Positions 49,412-61,799 of a DNA stretch of 64,000 bases are shown one piece after another (positions within the stretch are counted from its first letter, which is position 1; each line of letters starts with the position of its first letter). A model generated the notes under the pieces. It was not told the origin of the DNA and made no database searches. It saw only the letters and a list, made by a program, of their open reading frames with translations. Location of the stretch: positions 1,612,001-1,676,000 of the forward strand of contig JAQGEQ010000186.1 in the NCBI GenBank assembly GCA_034620365.1, written 5' to 3'. Origin of the DNA: Pegea sp. RAD2-039 (Eukaryota; Chordata; Thaliacea; Salpida; Salpidae). Position numbers and translations under genes: made by a program.

Positions 49412-51200
49412 ACAAGCTCAAGGAGAGATCTCAAATGCCTCTCTCGCATGATAGCAACAACCATCGTGTGATGGAACCAGAAAATAAAGCTGAGGTGCTA
49501 AACAATCAATTTAATAACATTTTTCTAACCGATGATTGCAATTCTCCTTCTCTCTCCTACTCCGATATTCTTACAAATGTCTCTGAGATGGTAGATCTTG
49601 AAATAACGGTCGATATGTTAACTAAGGCTATCACTTCTCTAAAATCATTATTTTCCAACACCTGACTCAGTTTATTGCTTTGTTATCGAGAAAGACTACT
49701 TCATCTTTATCACTGCCTTTATATGTACTCTTTAATATCACTCTGAGGCGAGGAAGAGTTCCACAAATTTGGAAGAAGGCTGTTATTACTCCAATTCATA
49801 AAAAGGGTCCCAGAAACACTGCACTTAACTACAGACCAGTTTCGTTGACTTCAGTTATCTGTAGAACTGAAGAACACATCATTCACAATCATATGACCAT
49901 TCATTTGATGGAGAACTATCTAATACCTGATGTCCAGTATGGCTTCCAATACTCCTTATGACATCATGTATCGTAATTTTCCAAAGGTATTTTATTCTGT
50001 CCGACACAACAATCTCCTTATTGTTTTAGCAAAAAAAAAATCAATAGCTTTATCTTAAAATGGATTGAAGATTACTTATAAGGTAGAATCCAAAACAATC
50101 GTGCTGAAAGATCTTCATCTATTCCTAGTAAAGTCACCAGTGGGCCTCTTCAGGGTTCCACACTTGACCCCTTCTATTTTTAATTTTAATTGAAAACCTC
50201 ATCAGAAGACTAGTAGCAATAGATGATGTCAGTGTGTTTGTGTATGCAGATGACTTCAAACTATTATCTTGTTATCCTCCAAAACTTCAAACAACTCTAA
50301 ACGTTGTAGAAAACTGGTATATGAACTGGCAGCTCAGAATCCAGTTCACAAAGTCTGAACTTAAAACTTTCTTCCTTCAACCAGCTGCACATTTCTCGAA
50401 TCAATATTTCATCAATGGATTTATTAGCCCACAAATATTTTTGGTTAGAGACCTTGGCATTACCCTGTCATCTGCCTTTAATTTGCACAATTGTATTTTA
50501 AAATCTTTACAAAATCAATCAATCTTGTTTACCTTATTGTTAAGACTTTTAATTCTAAGAATGCATACTTCTTTTTCAACTTCTTTAAATTGTACGTACG
50601 TTTAAATCTTGAATATAATACAGTGCATAGATGCCATATGACATTAGTGATATATTAAGTAGTCAATCTGTTCAGGCAAAATTTAAAAGACATGGTATGT
50701 AGAGGAAACTTTATGATGAACATGATCTCAGCTACTTGAGTTTAGATACGTTGTAATTTCAACGGATTAAATGGAACTTCATTCTTATTTTTAAATTTTT
50801 TCACAATTTAGTTGACTTTCAATTCAATACTTTCTATTCCATTAGTCTTTCTCATAACTCAAACGACAAATATTACCTTCATAAGCCAATATCACCTGGT
50901 ACTCTAATTAGAGCAATTTGTTCTCATATCGGACAGTCAGTACTTGGAGCCAACTGCCATCAGATATTAACATGTCAAAGTATATTACTAACATACATAA
51001 TAACTATATTATTTGCATATTTTTGTAATTATTCATTTTTATATTGTCCTCTTGAAATGTCATCTGATTACATCTATTTTTTTGTATATTTTCAATTTAA
51101 TAATATATAATAATAATGTTTCATAAAATAAGTGTTAACGAAAGTTGCTCTTTTCTGGCAAGCTCTTCGTTTATTGTAATAAATAAATGAATAAATCAAA
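49412..51200 (+). mobile_element. CR1/L2-like LINE relic, copy 2
   Basis: It begins within the linker (VMEPENKAEVLNNQFNNIFL, 49470), then TLRRGRVPQIWKKAVITPIH at 49745-49805, a degraded palm, MFVYADDFKLLSCYPPKL at 50234, and the C-terminal region to a 3' tail TTTATTGTAATAAATAAATG at about 51170-51190. It retains RT fingers that copy 1 has lost. Frameshifts at about 49965 and 50160 make it inactive. Confidence 0.82.
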
Positions 51201-51330
51201 ATATTTTAGTTTAAAAACTTATTTCATCCATAAAATATAAAAGAAAAAAATATAGATTTTTGGAAATTTATTTGAAATCACATATTTAAAATTTATCACT
51301 AAGAGTTTCAAGAAAAGTTAAACATTTGTC

Positions 51331-54300
51331 CTATTTACCTTCAATTACTTTTTCTAGGTCTTCTGCTTTGGAATCTGTTCTTGTATCTGATCTGAAAGTA
51401 GTTTTCGAAAATAGTTATAATGTAAAGAAGTTTTTTTGTGTCAAACTTCTGTAGTATCAAAAAAGCTTTTTAGAAGTCGAAGAATAATCAGATTATTATA
51501 GATTTAAATTATTTTTATTAACAGATTAAAAATGAATTTAGAAAAAATCTTAGAGAAGAATTTTTTTTAACTCTGTTCAATTTTTCAAATTTGTTTGTTG
51601 GGAAAAATATTTAAATTAAATGAACTTTTTGAATTTTAATCAAAAAATTTCTAAAAAATAGAAAAAAATTAAAAACTTTGTAAAACTAATCTTAAGGAAG
51701 CTTAGAAACTTGCCAAAATCAAAACTTATGTTTACAAACTTATGCAAATACTGTTAAAACATTACAACCAAAGCTAAGAGGTAACGTTGTTTAAAGTTTT
51801 TAATTTTAATCTTCACTAAAAATCTCTAATTCTCACAAATTTGATCCTTTGTAAAACGCCTCTGCGTCATCCAAATTAGTTGGAAGTTGTTTTCCAGTTG
51901 TCTCAGGTAAAATTAACGCCAGTCCACCAGCTAAAAGGGCTAAAATTCCAAAAATAACCTGCCAAAAAAAATTGTTTTCATAAAAGTAAAAAGATTATAA
52001 CAAAACTTCAAATATTTGATTGCTTTGACTTCAAATAAATGGAAGCAGCTAAAAAATATCAAGATTGTTTGATCTGTAAATCAAATATTTATCGGCAGAT
52101 ATCGAAATTTATTATTAAAACCGTTTAACATCGTAAATATTATTAACTACAACTTTCAAACTACAAGTGTATCAAGCCGACAATCTTTAGTCATTTTATT
52201 GGAGGTTAATTTGATTAAAAGTCTTTGATTAAATCTTTTTTACTTAAATCAAACAATGAATAAAAAGTTACAAATGTATGCTGTCTTCAAGTTTGAGAAA
52301 ATACCAGATTTAAAAGCTTTTAGAGAATCTAAAAACTAACTTTTTGTAGCTAAAATAAGAATATTTTAAAAACGTTTTCCTTAAAATAAAACAAATTAAA
52401 TGTTTCTGATAGGATTAATGGTTATATTTTTGATTGATTTTTTATTTAATTTCTGCTAAATTAAAAAATAATGTTTCCAAATTTATTTTTAGTTAATTTT
52501 CCGCAAATTTTCCATCTTACACTTGTGAGCCAAGGGATTGTATCTTGCAATTGCAGTGTGAAAGGTGTTATGATACTTCCGACTCTAGCAGCCATAGAGC
52601 CCAGGCCAACAGCTGTGCTTCTAAACAGACAATTTAGCTGCAATTTTGAAAGAAACTGGAGATAATTACCTGACTATTGTTGGGTAGAGTTCAGCTGTAA
52701 AAATGTAAACAATTGCAAATGATCCTGAGACAGCCATTTTTCCGATTAAAGCAAAAACTGTTCCACAAGTTACAAGGGCTGCAAAAGATGAAAAAGTGTT
52801 ACCAAAAATATTTTTCGAAAATGAAAAGTTGCTTTTGAATTTATTATTGCTGATTCTCTTGTTTGATTTTCCAAAAGTTTTACGGACAAATGTTTCCTAA
52901 CCTTTATTTATCTTTAATTTTATAATTTCAGTTTAAATTGTTGAATTAATATTTCAGTTTAAGTTGTTGAATTAATATTTCAGTTTGCTTCTTTTAATAT
53001 TTTGTTTTTTAAATTGTATTAAACACAAGAAAAGGGTTTACAAATTGTTTTTAAATAAAACTGAAATGTTTTAATTTGCTTGAAGTTTCACCTTGATTAT
53101 CAGCAGCATAATGATTAAAAACAGTCGAAGAAAGACATCCTACGCCACCCAAGATTAGGCATCCACACAAAAGTGATTTTCTCCCAAACCGATCCATCGT
53201 AATAGATATGAAAATGTAAGCTACAAATTCGACTAATCCATTTAAAGTATTGTTCAAAAAATCGCTTCCTGAAAATTTATACATTTAAAATTTTAAATTA
53301 TAAATTGAAAATGATTTGATCGCATATTTCACAATTAAATGCAAAAAATTAAGTAACCTTAATTTTATTTTTTGAAAATTTCTGAAATTAACTAAATTAA
53401 GTTAGTTAAGAGAAGCTAGTTAAATGTGTCTTCAGCAACTTCAACCACCAAGCGCAATAAGTTTTATTTTCTAGGGCAGTCAGCCGGGAGACTTTTACTA
53501 TTCAAGGTGCTAATTAACTCACTGTCCTTGATTAAATCTTAAATATGTAATCTAACCAGAGTCACTGGTTCACAAATCAGACTTTTTATAACAAGCATAC
53601 AACTAAATTGAATATTTTCTAACCTGCCAAAGAACCAGCGTTAAATGAAAGACCATAATAAACCAGACAACTGACAAACCAAATAAACATAATGTTTAAG
53701 GTCACTAGACGCATTTTGGGTCTTTTGAAAAGTTCCCATGGCGAATAATTTTCTTGAGTTCCATTGTTTTGCTGGAGACAACATTTTGTAATCTTATAAA
53801 TTTTTCAATTTCTTTTTACTTGAATTTGTTTTCCAGATTCTTCTGCCTTCTTCCAAACCTCTGAACTTAAAGTCCTTCCATTGTATTTGGCCATTTTTTC
53901 ACAGATTTTTATTGCCTTTTTATTCTGGTTTGTATCAAATAGCCACCTGTAAATTTTGTTTTCATCTTTAAACTTTTAAAATCCATTTTTAGATTTTTTA
54001 AACATTAAAATCAAATATTAAAAGTTTTCCAACAATAATAATAATAATAAACTTTTAACGAAAAAATAAGAATATTTATAAAATAATCAATTTTTCACCA
54101 ATTTAGTTTTCAGAAAATAAAAATAAAAATGAATATTTAAGAAGTTATAAACTTGATAAAAAAGAATTTTCATTTCAGTCAGATGATCAAAAACTAGCTT
54201 TAGAACCTCGGCGATTCAGGAATAAAAATCCAGAATAACAGAAAAGGAAGAGGAACAAACGAAATAGCAAATTGTAGATCTCTCCAATCCCTCCAATTAT

Positions 54301-56624
54301 ATGCAAATCCTGAGAGACACATGTATCCTAAAGCAACAAAGAATTGAGTAAAGATGCCGGCCGCGGTTCTCCACTTTTCTCCGACGATTTCAACAACTGA
54401 AAGATATCTATGGTTTTAAAAGTCCACAGCACCTTAAGACACTGAGGTGCTTACAAAGGTTTTATAGGGTTTTATCAGCTTAATTTTGGGACTTGATCCT
54501 GAGACGTTGGAGCTAAAATTATGATAACCTGAACCCCGAACTATTTTCTGTCTATTTTTTTTTTGAATATGTAAGTTTTAGCAAATTTATAGATTTTGAA
54601 AATATTTTGTTCAATTTAACAGATCTAAAATGCTTCATTGAACAGTTTAAGAGTCAACGAGAATGAACAAATGATTCCCATAAACTGATTTCATTGAGAA
54701 AGACTCAAAATTGTAAAAAATTAAGTAAAATTAAGTAAAGACAAAAATGTAATTCAGTGGAACCCAACACCGATTTAAAGAAATGAGTCTTCAGAAGTTT
54801 AGTTAGAACATCATTTAGTTTGCATATCATCACATAGTGGTAAAATATTTATAAAGAATATATAATACAATAATTATTTAGTAATTATCAAAAACTTTTA
54901 AGAACAATTAATTTATAAATAATAAAAAATTCAGATATTCAAATTCAGTCTGACGACTGTCCAACGACCTCAAATTTAATCCTTAGCAACCATTGATGAA
55001 TTTGAAACTAAAACTTACTATAAACAAAAGATCCGATAAATCCAGCTTGCACGAAAAGAGCCAGACAGAACCTCAACGCTGCAAATGTAACGATATTTGG
55101 TGAATAAGCACAACCAATTCCAATTCCACTTAAAGCTATTTGAGTCACCAACATAACAGGAAGACGCCCGTAGCTGACGAATAATCGCAAAAATTTATTC
55201 CATTAGAAACTTGTTAATCCTAGAAAATGTTTTTATTATGTCTGAACGTTGGTTTTACCGATCTATAACATTTCCACCAATCACAGAGCTGAATAAGATT
55301 CCACAAAAGTAAACAGCTGTTACGACTGTACCGATAATCGTTTGGTCACAAACGAGGTTCCACTAAAATAAATGCATATTCTATTAAATTTCATTTTATT
55401 TTTTGGAAGACAAAGAACCTGCCCGCGAATCACCAACAAGGTAACAGGTTTAAGAAAATACAAAATACTTCAAATGAAGTCACTACAAATCATTATCACG
55501 AAAATATCTTCGAACCTCTGTAGTAACTGTTGAAATATAGACTGAATCATCATACCAATAGCTCTGGTCACAGCTAATCACTGAAATATCATCGCTTGGT
55601 GGATAAGGTTCGATGCAGCTTAAGCTTGGCGGTTTGCAAGATGTTAAATTGTAATTATAACGTGTACAAGAGTCAGGTTTCTGTAAAAACAATTGGATAA
55701 ATTATAATTTGAAGTTTAAATACTTTTTGTTTGCTAAGAAAATCTCAAGTTTTCTAAACAAATACATTGAACTTAAATTTCTGATCGACTAAATACCCCT
55801 GTCACTGAGTTTAGGGGTAACATTCTAGTCTTGATCTCTTCTTCTGTAAGATTATAAAAATCTTCGTTGTCTATTGGATCAATATTACATCTGAAATTAT
55901 TATAATTTTAGTGTTGTAAGTTGTACAAATTAGTTTACCTGTGATCAGGTAGAGCTGCTAAAAAAACAGATGCAACTTGATTCATTCCTTGAAAAAATTC
56001 GAATAAGTTTTGTGAAAATCAAACTAACTGTACAGATGCTTATCACTTTAAAATATCGAGTTTTAGTTTTTTTATTTTGTATTTAAGTTTAAAATGTAAA
56101 GATCTCTTTTACGTTAAAGAAGTCTTTTTTAATGTCTCATTAAAGCTTTTAACTATCTTTTGGCGTTTTGATATTTTATATTTTAAAATCAGTTAAATAA
56201 ACTAGGTTGCAAGTAAACTAAAATAAATTTTTGGACTTTGTAAGCTTTGTCATGAGCACCGTGAACAATCAAATGAAAGATTTGTTTATATAGCTGAAGA
56301 AGTTTCAAATATCAAAAAGTCAAATTTGAAATCTGTTTGTACTTTAGACTATAGAATTGATGATGTCAATTAATTTGAATGAAATTATTTTAATTGCTAT
56401 ATAAAAGACTTTTAACCTGTTGGTAAAGTAATCCAATAAACTAAAGCAATTAGAAATATCTGATATTTTCCAAGCTGCCCAATTTCTTTTAATAAAACAT
56501 CAAAATCATAGAAAGTAGTTTTTTGAACCGCACACTGTGTTTTGGTGTTTTTATGAATTCCATTTTTAACATTTTTTTCTTCATCAAAAGTAAAAGCATC
56601 ATCCTTCCAACCTACTTCAGACAT
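51331..56624 (-). CDS. SLC22-like organic ion transporter, copy 2, 602 aa, 14 exons
   Basis: Exons: 56624-56417, 55987-55939, 55890-55797, 55680-55516, 55362-55259, 55173-55019, 54396-54207, 53946-53820, 53771-53624, 53268-53092, 52778-52670, 52620-52521, 51958-51837, 51391-51331. Each of the first 13 has exactly the same length as its partner in copy 1, and all splice borders are kept. Family signatures are intact (WNLVCDQ, DRYGRLP, PESPRWLF, MDRFGRKSL, LPETTGKQLP). Changes include KNN to KDD and DKK to EKN near the N-terminus and NWFVNS to IWFVSC in a membrane span of exon 9. The tail ends EKVIEGK rather than EEVIEEMRTHV. Both copies therefore look functional. Substrate unknown; alternative stop after SNL if the last intron is not spliced. 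Confidence 0.92.
52926..52990. repeat. 26-bp minisatellite in transporter intron, copy 2
   Basis: Two full units and a partial of the same 26-bp motif that occurs six times in copy 1. One unit has AAGTTG instead of AAATTG. Confidence 0.9.
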
Positions 56625-57490
56625 ATTTCTAAAAAAATAATTAGCTACTTTTAAAATCACTTATCATCTTAACTATTAAACTTAATTTCTTATCGAGCTA
56701 CGAACTATATTCTTTTAAAACAGCTTAATCGTCGATGCGATTTATATTGATCTGCTTTTAAAATAGATATTTTTATTTGTGATTACAAAAAGATTTTTAG
56801 TTGAATATTAACTTAAATGACAATAATAATAAAAAATTGAAATTATCAAATAACAGATTTAGTATAAAGTTTAAGGTTTGTTTTTATTTTCAACAGAATC
56901 AATAAAACTTAAAATTTATTGAAAGTTAATTTCATGTTTATTCAAAATTAATAAATCATATTTCTAAATGTCACAATTTATTGTTTATCTATCTCAAGGA
57001 AAAATATTTTTTTGGTTATTTCTGAATAATGCTTTTAAACAAGGTTATTTTTAAACATACTGTTTACGATTGTTCTAAAAGTAAATAGTTTAAACGTCGT
57101 CTTGTTTGTGTTTGCTTGTAAATAATTTGCAATGTAAAATCTGCAATGTACTTTCTGTTGTTCAAATAAAACTTTGTTAAAAAAATTAAAAAATGATTTA
57201 AGTCGATAACTTATCAAATAAATATACATCAACTTAAAATTGATATATTTATTCTTATCTTTCGATTTTAATAAAAACATTTAATCTTAACATTAAAGAA
57301 GTATTTTTTAATTTAACAGAGGGTTATCAAATTTCAAATATTGTTTTCATTTTTAAACGGACAATACTTAAAAAAGCTTTTCAAAACTTATAAAATTTAT
57401 TCGTACAAAATTGCTATTTTAAAATTAATTACCTTCGCTGTAAAAATTTGGAATATAATAAAACATTTTTCAAAATTTACTTTTTAAGTT
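56625..57490. other. AT-rich stretch upstream of transporter copy 2
   Basis: Duplicate of 40265-41285 with a deletion of about 150 bp near 56710. Presumed promoter region; nothing else recognised. Confidence 0.5.
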
Positions 57491-58320
57491 GCTTGTATTT
57501 TAGAAAATGATTGTAGTTATCACAAAGCAACATCTTTGCTTAGCATTGTAGATAAATCATTTGTTCGTGTGTTATTTGCTCGCCTGCAAAAATTGACTGA
57601 AAGAATATATCTTAAGTCACGATACGGTTTCACACCAAACCGCTTTACTATGGATACGATTTTTCTGTGTGCCAACTACAGAAACAAATGCAAAGACCAA
57701 CATAAGATTTTGTATAATGTGTTCATTGACCTTACCAAAGCTTTTGACTTTGCAAATAGAGAGGCTCAGTTCTCGATACTGCTGAAGGCTAGCTACCTTT
57801 GTAAGCCTCTTTAATATGGTGAAAACATTTGACAAGAACATTAAGAAAATAGTTTAATATGATGGATACTGCGTTGAACTATTTACCATCAAAAACGGAG
57901 CAAGACAAGGATATCTCCTTATCTCCAACGTTCTTTAGGATTTCCTTCCCAATTTTACTAAAAATAGCGTTTCATGCGTCTACTAGAGAAATCTACTTTC
58001 ATTCAAGGTTTTATGGAGGTCTAATTAATGCATCAAGTCTAAGGCGAAAAATACGGTAGAAAAGATTACCATTTGTGACCCTCTAATTGCCAATCACGCA
58101 GCAATTGTTACAAATTCAGCAAAAAACCTACAGATGCCGATGGACCGATTTTCATCTTGTACTTTGAGGCTGTTAATAATTTTATCTATCTTTGTTGAAA
58201 AATAACATCATCAAAATCAATAAAAGCCGAAACCATTAGTCGTATCGGTAAAACGTTCGCTACATTTAAAAACTTTTTAAGAAAGGGCTTTCCTTAGTTG
58301 TAAAATGCGACTACTAACCA
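57490..58320 (+). mobile_element. RTE-like LINE reverse transcriptase relic, copy 2
   Basis: Same blocks as at 41285-42120: LLSIVDKSFVRVLFARL at about 57536, NVFIDLTKAFDFANRE at about 57720, LSPTFFRISFPILLKI at about 57920, and ETISRIGKTFATFKN near 58240. It ends at the duplication junction, so the 3' part present in copy 1 is missing. Confidence 0.75.
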
Positions 58321-58480
58321 CGGTACAAAAGCTACAAACCATTGAATTTTTGATAATTTTTCACAAATTAAGCCACTAAAAAGACTTTAATAACTTATTT
58401 AGAGCTTTTTTCCTACGACTTATTAGAGGTAGGACTTTTAAAATTTAAACTACTAAATTAATAGGACAAACAAATTTAGC
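58320..58480 (+). repeat. Short direct duplicate of 44790-44900
   Basis: ATTAAGCCACTAAAAAG, TTATTTAGAGCTTTT and ATTAATAGGAC occur in the same order as at 44817-44890. It is wedged between unit A copy 2 and the inverted arm, and marks a complex rearrangement breakpoint. Confidence 0.7.
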
Positions 58481-58964
58481 ACATAAGATTTTAAAAATCA
58501 AAATATTAAAAACAATTTTAAGACATTTGAAATTAGTTGATGCGTTTTGCAGCTTGACTAGTATCATTTCAAGTATTATTTTTAAAATGACAAAACTATT
58601 GCTAATCAAAAAATAGGTATAATAGCACACAACCATTTAACTTCTAAAGTGAGGATATTGAGAATAAAAACTTTTTACTGAAATAGTCAACATCATCAAT
58701 TCAAAACAAAATTTGTATAAACTATAAGCTGTTTAGTTTTCCTGTTTAAAGGGAGTTTCCTTTGCAGGGGCTTTACTTTGTTGTTTCAAATCTAATATAT
58801 AAGCTTTGAAAAAGTACAAAGTTTCTATTTAAGTTTTCTATTTGATACTTTCAATATATAAACAAATTCTAGTTTCATTAAAAAAAGAACTTTTGTATTA
58901 AATAAAATATTATTTAATTGTCGTTTTTAGGTTTTTTGTTTTACAATACTCAAAAGTCATAAAA

Positions 58965-59611
58965 ATGTTTCTGAAACTACTTACAGTATTGATGTTTTCA
59001 TCGTTGGTTGAAGAAATGTCTAAAAGGTTGGTGTACTTAAGTTTTTACTGATTACTAAAGTGGTTTACACCAGTTCTAAAAATAGCTCTTAATTTATGAA
59101 AATAATAGTTTAATTTTTTGGTCAATTTAAGGATATCTGTGAATAAAACTGAAATTGTTTATAGTGACCCTGAGATTATGAATGAGCTGGTGGCGTTTAA
59201 TAAATTGGTGAAGAATATAGAGGTTTAGTAGCCAAAATTTTATTAATGAAAAGAATGTTTCTCTATTATGGATACTTTTTTAGAATCTTGATGAAAAACA
59301 ATTTCACAAAGATTTTGCTGTCGAATTAAAACGTCTTGCTGTTGCTATTAAATCAGTTATTAGCCCAAAATTAATGAAGAAAATAAATTCAACAATCTTT
59401 AAAGGTTTCTCACCGTTGAACTTTGATCGAACTTTTATTTAGTTGCTAATAATTTATTAATCTTTAGCTAAGCCTGGATTAAAAACGAAAATAATGGAGA
59501 TGATGAAAAAACTCAAGGAAAATAATAGAGCGTAAGTTTTAGTTTCTATGTTTCTTTTAATACTTTAGATTTAATTATAAGCTAATCTCAGAAAAGCCTG
59601 TTAACTTTTAA
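58965..59611 (+). CDS. Small secreted-type protein of unknown family, right copy, 126 aa
   Basis: Exons 58965-59026, 59132-59222, 59284-59404, 59468-59531 and 59569-59611 total 381 nt in one frame with GT..AG borders. Residues 1-18 (MFLKLLTVLMFSSLVEEM) have a short hydrophobic core like a signal peptide. The mature part has SDPEIMNELVAFNKLV, FAVELKRLAVAIKSVISP and a Lys/Met-rich KTKIMEMMKKLKENNRA, predicted mostly helical from residue pattern, with no Cys, then a tail ending SEKPVNF. One N-glycosylation sequon is NKT, another NST. I do not recognise the family. The inverted twin at 45495-46120 shares all splice sites, which supports the model. A candidate lineage-specific secreted protein; function unknown. 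Confidence 0.72.
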
Positions 59612-60200
59612 ATAAAAGATTTTAATTAATTTCTAGTTATGCCTTTATTCTTCAAATTGCATGAGATAGAATTTTGGTTTTAATATTCTTATTGATTATT
59701 TAGGTTCAAATAATGAATTAAAAATGTTTGTATGGTCAAAGAGATGGATAATAATCCTTACTAGTCTGCTATTTAATCCTAAAAAACTATATGATATATT
59801 TAGCTTCTGTTTCACTTGAATAAAATATACTATATTGAGTTTTAGGAGTGATTTTTTGTGTATTATCAGTTTGGTAGACTACAGAAATTGCTTAAGACTT
59901 ATATTTTACAAGTGAAGCTAATTTAATTTCACTAAAAGCACTGTGCTTACAGTACAAAGCATAAATTTAGTCACAGCAGCATCTTTTAATTTTAGCCTCT
60001 TATTAGTTAATCCAAGATTGATTAACTATTTTCATAATAATATGTAAAAAAGTTTGTTAAAAGCTTGAGTATCTAATGAATATGCCAATCACTATACGAT
60101 TAACATTCGTCTTAATTAAGATTATTATTATTATTTATTATTTAAGATAAAAGAAAAAGAAAATCTTTTAAGCTTTCAAATATGTGCTAAGTCTATTCGT
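59612..60200. other. Gene-free stretch downstream of the small secreted gene
   Basis: Inverse of about 44910-45494. AT-rich, probably including the 3' UTR. No other feature recognised. Confidence 0.5.
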
Positions 60201-60450
60201 CCTATTAATGTAATAGTTCAAATGTTAAAAGCTCTAAATAAGTTGTTAAAGCCTTTTTAGTAACTTAATCTGGGTTAGTTTTATCAATAAATCAATGGAT
60301 TGGTGTGGTATATTTGAATTTGGTAACCTTAGAATAATTTGCTGCTTATGTAAACTTTTCATCATTTACTACTGTATACACCTAGTTTATTCTGTAGCTG
60401 ACTGTGGTAAGTTCGTAGATGTACGGTTGTTGCTAGTCGCATTTTACAAC
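60200..60450 (-). mobile_element. RTE-like LINE end fragment, right arm
   Basis: The inverse of 44640-44900. It contains the CGCATTTTACAAC block shared with the other RTE-like relics at 42100, 58300 and 62850, followed by diverged sequence. The 90-codon open frame over it (minus 44791 in the left arm) is on the opposite strand and has no family match, so it is not called as a gene. Confidence 0.4.
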
Positions 60451-60949
60451 TGAGTAAAGCCCTCTTGAGTTATTATCATTACAATTTGATAATTTATAAA
60501 ATTGTATTCTATACTTTGAGCTTTACACTAAGTAGCCTTCTAAAAATATTTCGGTCAAAAAATCGTTTGATATTTTTATTTTTAAATAACTTTCAAAGAC
60601 TTTTATTTTATTTTAATAAACTTTAATTTTTTTAAGATTTCTACTTTATATTTGTACACATCATGTTTTTATTTTTTAAAAATTTGTAATGTATTGCTTA
60701 AAACCACCATACAAATATTTGATTAAATATATGAAGTATTCACTTTACATTTCTACTTGTGAATATATATGTTCTATTATATCCATCCCAGTATAAACAT
60801 AAAGCAGAAATTTGGCAAGTTGAATGTGAATCAAAAGTAAAAAAATAAATTTATAAAATAATTTGTAAATTATTTCTTAATAATTCAAAAAAAAATAAAA
60901 TAAAACATTTTCATTACTGTGATATATTCGAAATGTAAAACAGTAAAGC

Positions 60950-61260
60950 AATTAAACGCTAAAGTAAATGTGTTGAATGTAACTAATGTATGAATGACAG
61001 TCATTCGGTAATAGGCTTGTTGGACGATAGTGCTTATCGTTAATATATTTATCGCTGTGCTAGTCGCCTTATTTATTTGAATAAAGCTTTATATATATAA
61101 TCATTTTTATTACAATTACTGAGTTTGTATATTTGTGTTTCTGAATTTTGAAATAATTGTGAAATAAAGATATAAGAAGTTTTGTTTTCAAGTTATGTTT
61201 TTTGCTTATATAATTTGTTCTTATTAAATGTCGCTCAACATTTTGCTCTACATCAATTGA
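60950..61260. repeat. LTR-like segment, right arm
   Basis: Inverse of 43780-44220 without the LINE-tail insertion. Contains GAATAAAGCTTTATATAT. Confidence 0.4.
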
Positions 61261-61343
61261 TATAACTTTCCTTTTTTTCTGAAGATTATTTCAAAAATAG
61301 AAAAAAAGTCACAAATTAAAATAGCTTAGCTGCAATTAAATTT

Positions 61344-61475
61344 ATGACAAAAAAGTTGTTCATCTTTGCAGTACTCTTATCTTCAAATAACACTTCTTGT
61401 TTAGTTGTTGATGAGGTTATTTTAAAAACAAGATTGTTGCTTTTATCAGATCAATCATTTAAATCATTTGTTTGA
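61344..61475 (+). CDS. Small ORF with signal-peptide-like start, right arm, 43 aa
   Basis: Begins MTKKLFIFAVLLSS, then NNTSCLVVDEVILKTRLLLL, and stops at 61475. The start is shared with the left arm (43706), where Gly replaces Cys and the frame continues differently after an indel. A donor-like GAG|GTTATT inside suggests it could be a first exon. Unproven. Confidence 0.3.
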   Translation: MTKKLFIFAVLLSSNNTSCLVVDEVILKTRLLLLSDQSFKSFV

Positions 61476-61799
61476 ATTCATAAGTTTTTAAATAATAAAG
61501 AAGTTCATCACTATCTCCATTAACATGTCACTTACTCCCAGCAGAAAAATAAGATTTCTTTGTGGCTTAATTAAATCGATATTGGTTTCCATGAAACCTG
61601 ACCATTTGTAAGTTAATTTCTCGAATCAACTTCAATAATCGATGAGTTTAATTTTCTGCTTACCAAGGTGGTGTTTTCACCGATTTTTATCAAATTTTTT
61701 CAATATTTTATCAACTGATATATTAATGGAATTTAAATTTTTTCGTTTCTACGATAATAGTAGAAGAATTCATATTTATTCTTTCTATTTATGAAAGGC

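Larger units (their letters stand above)
47677..58320 (+). repeat. Segmental duplication unit A, copy 2
   Basis: Direct duplicate of 30577-42120 (anchors given there). It retains gag/zinc-knuckle sequence (48230-49080) that copy 1 lost. It lacks about 1.3 kb of copy 1 (31790-33080), joined at CACCTGTC near 49408. It keeps the LINE 3' tail at 51150-51195. Extra sequence occurs at about 52335-52430. The right junction again lies in TTGTAAAATGCGACTACTAA near 58300-58318. Confidence 0.92.
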
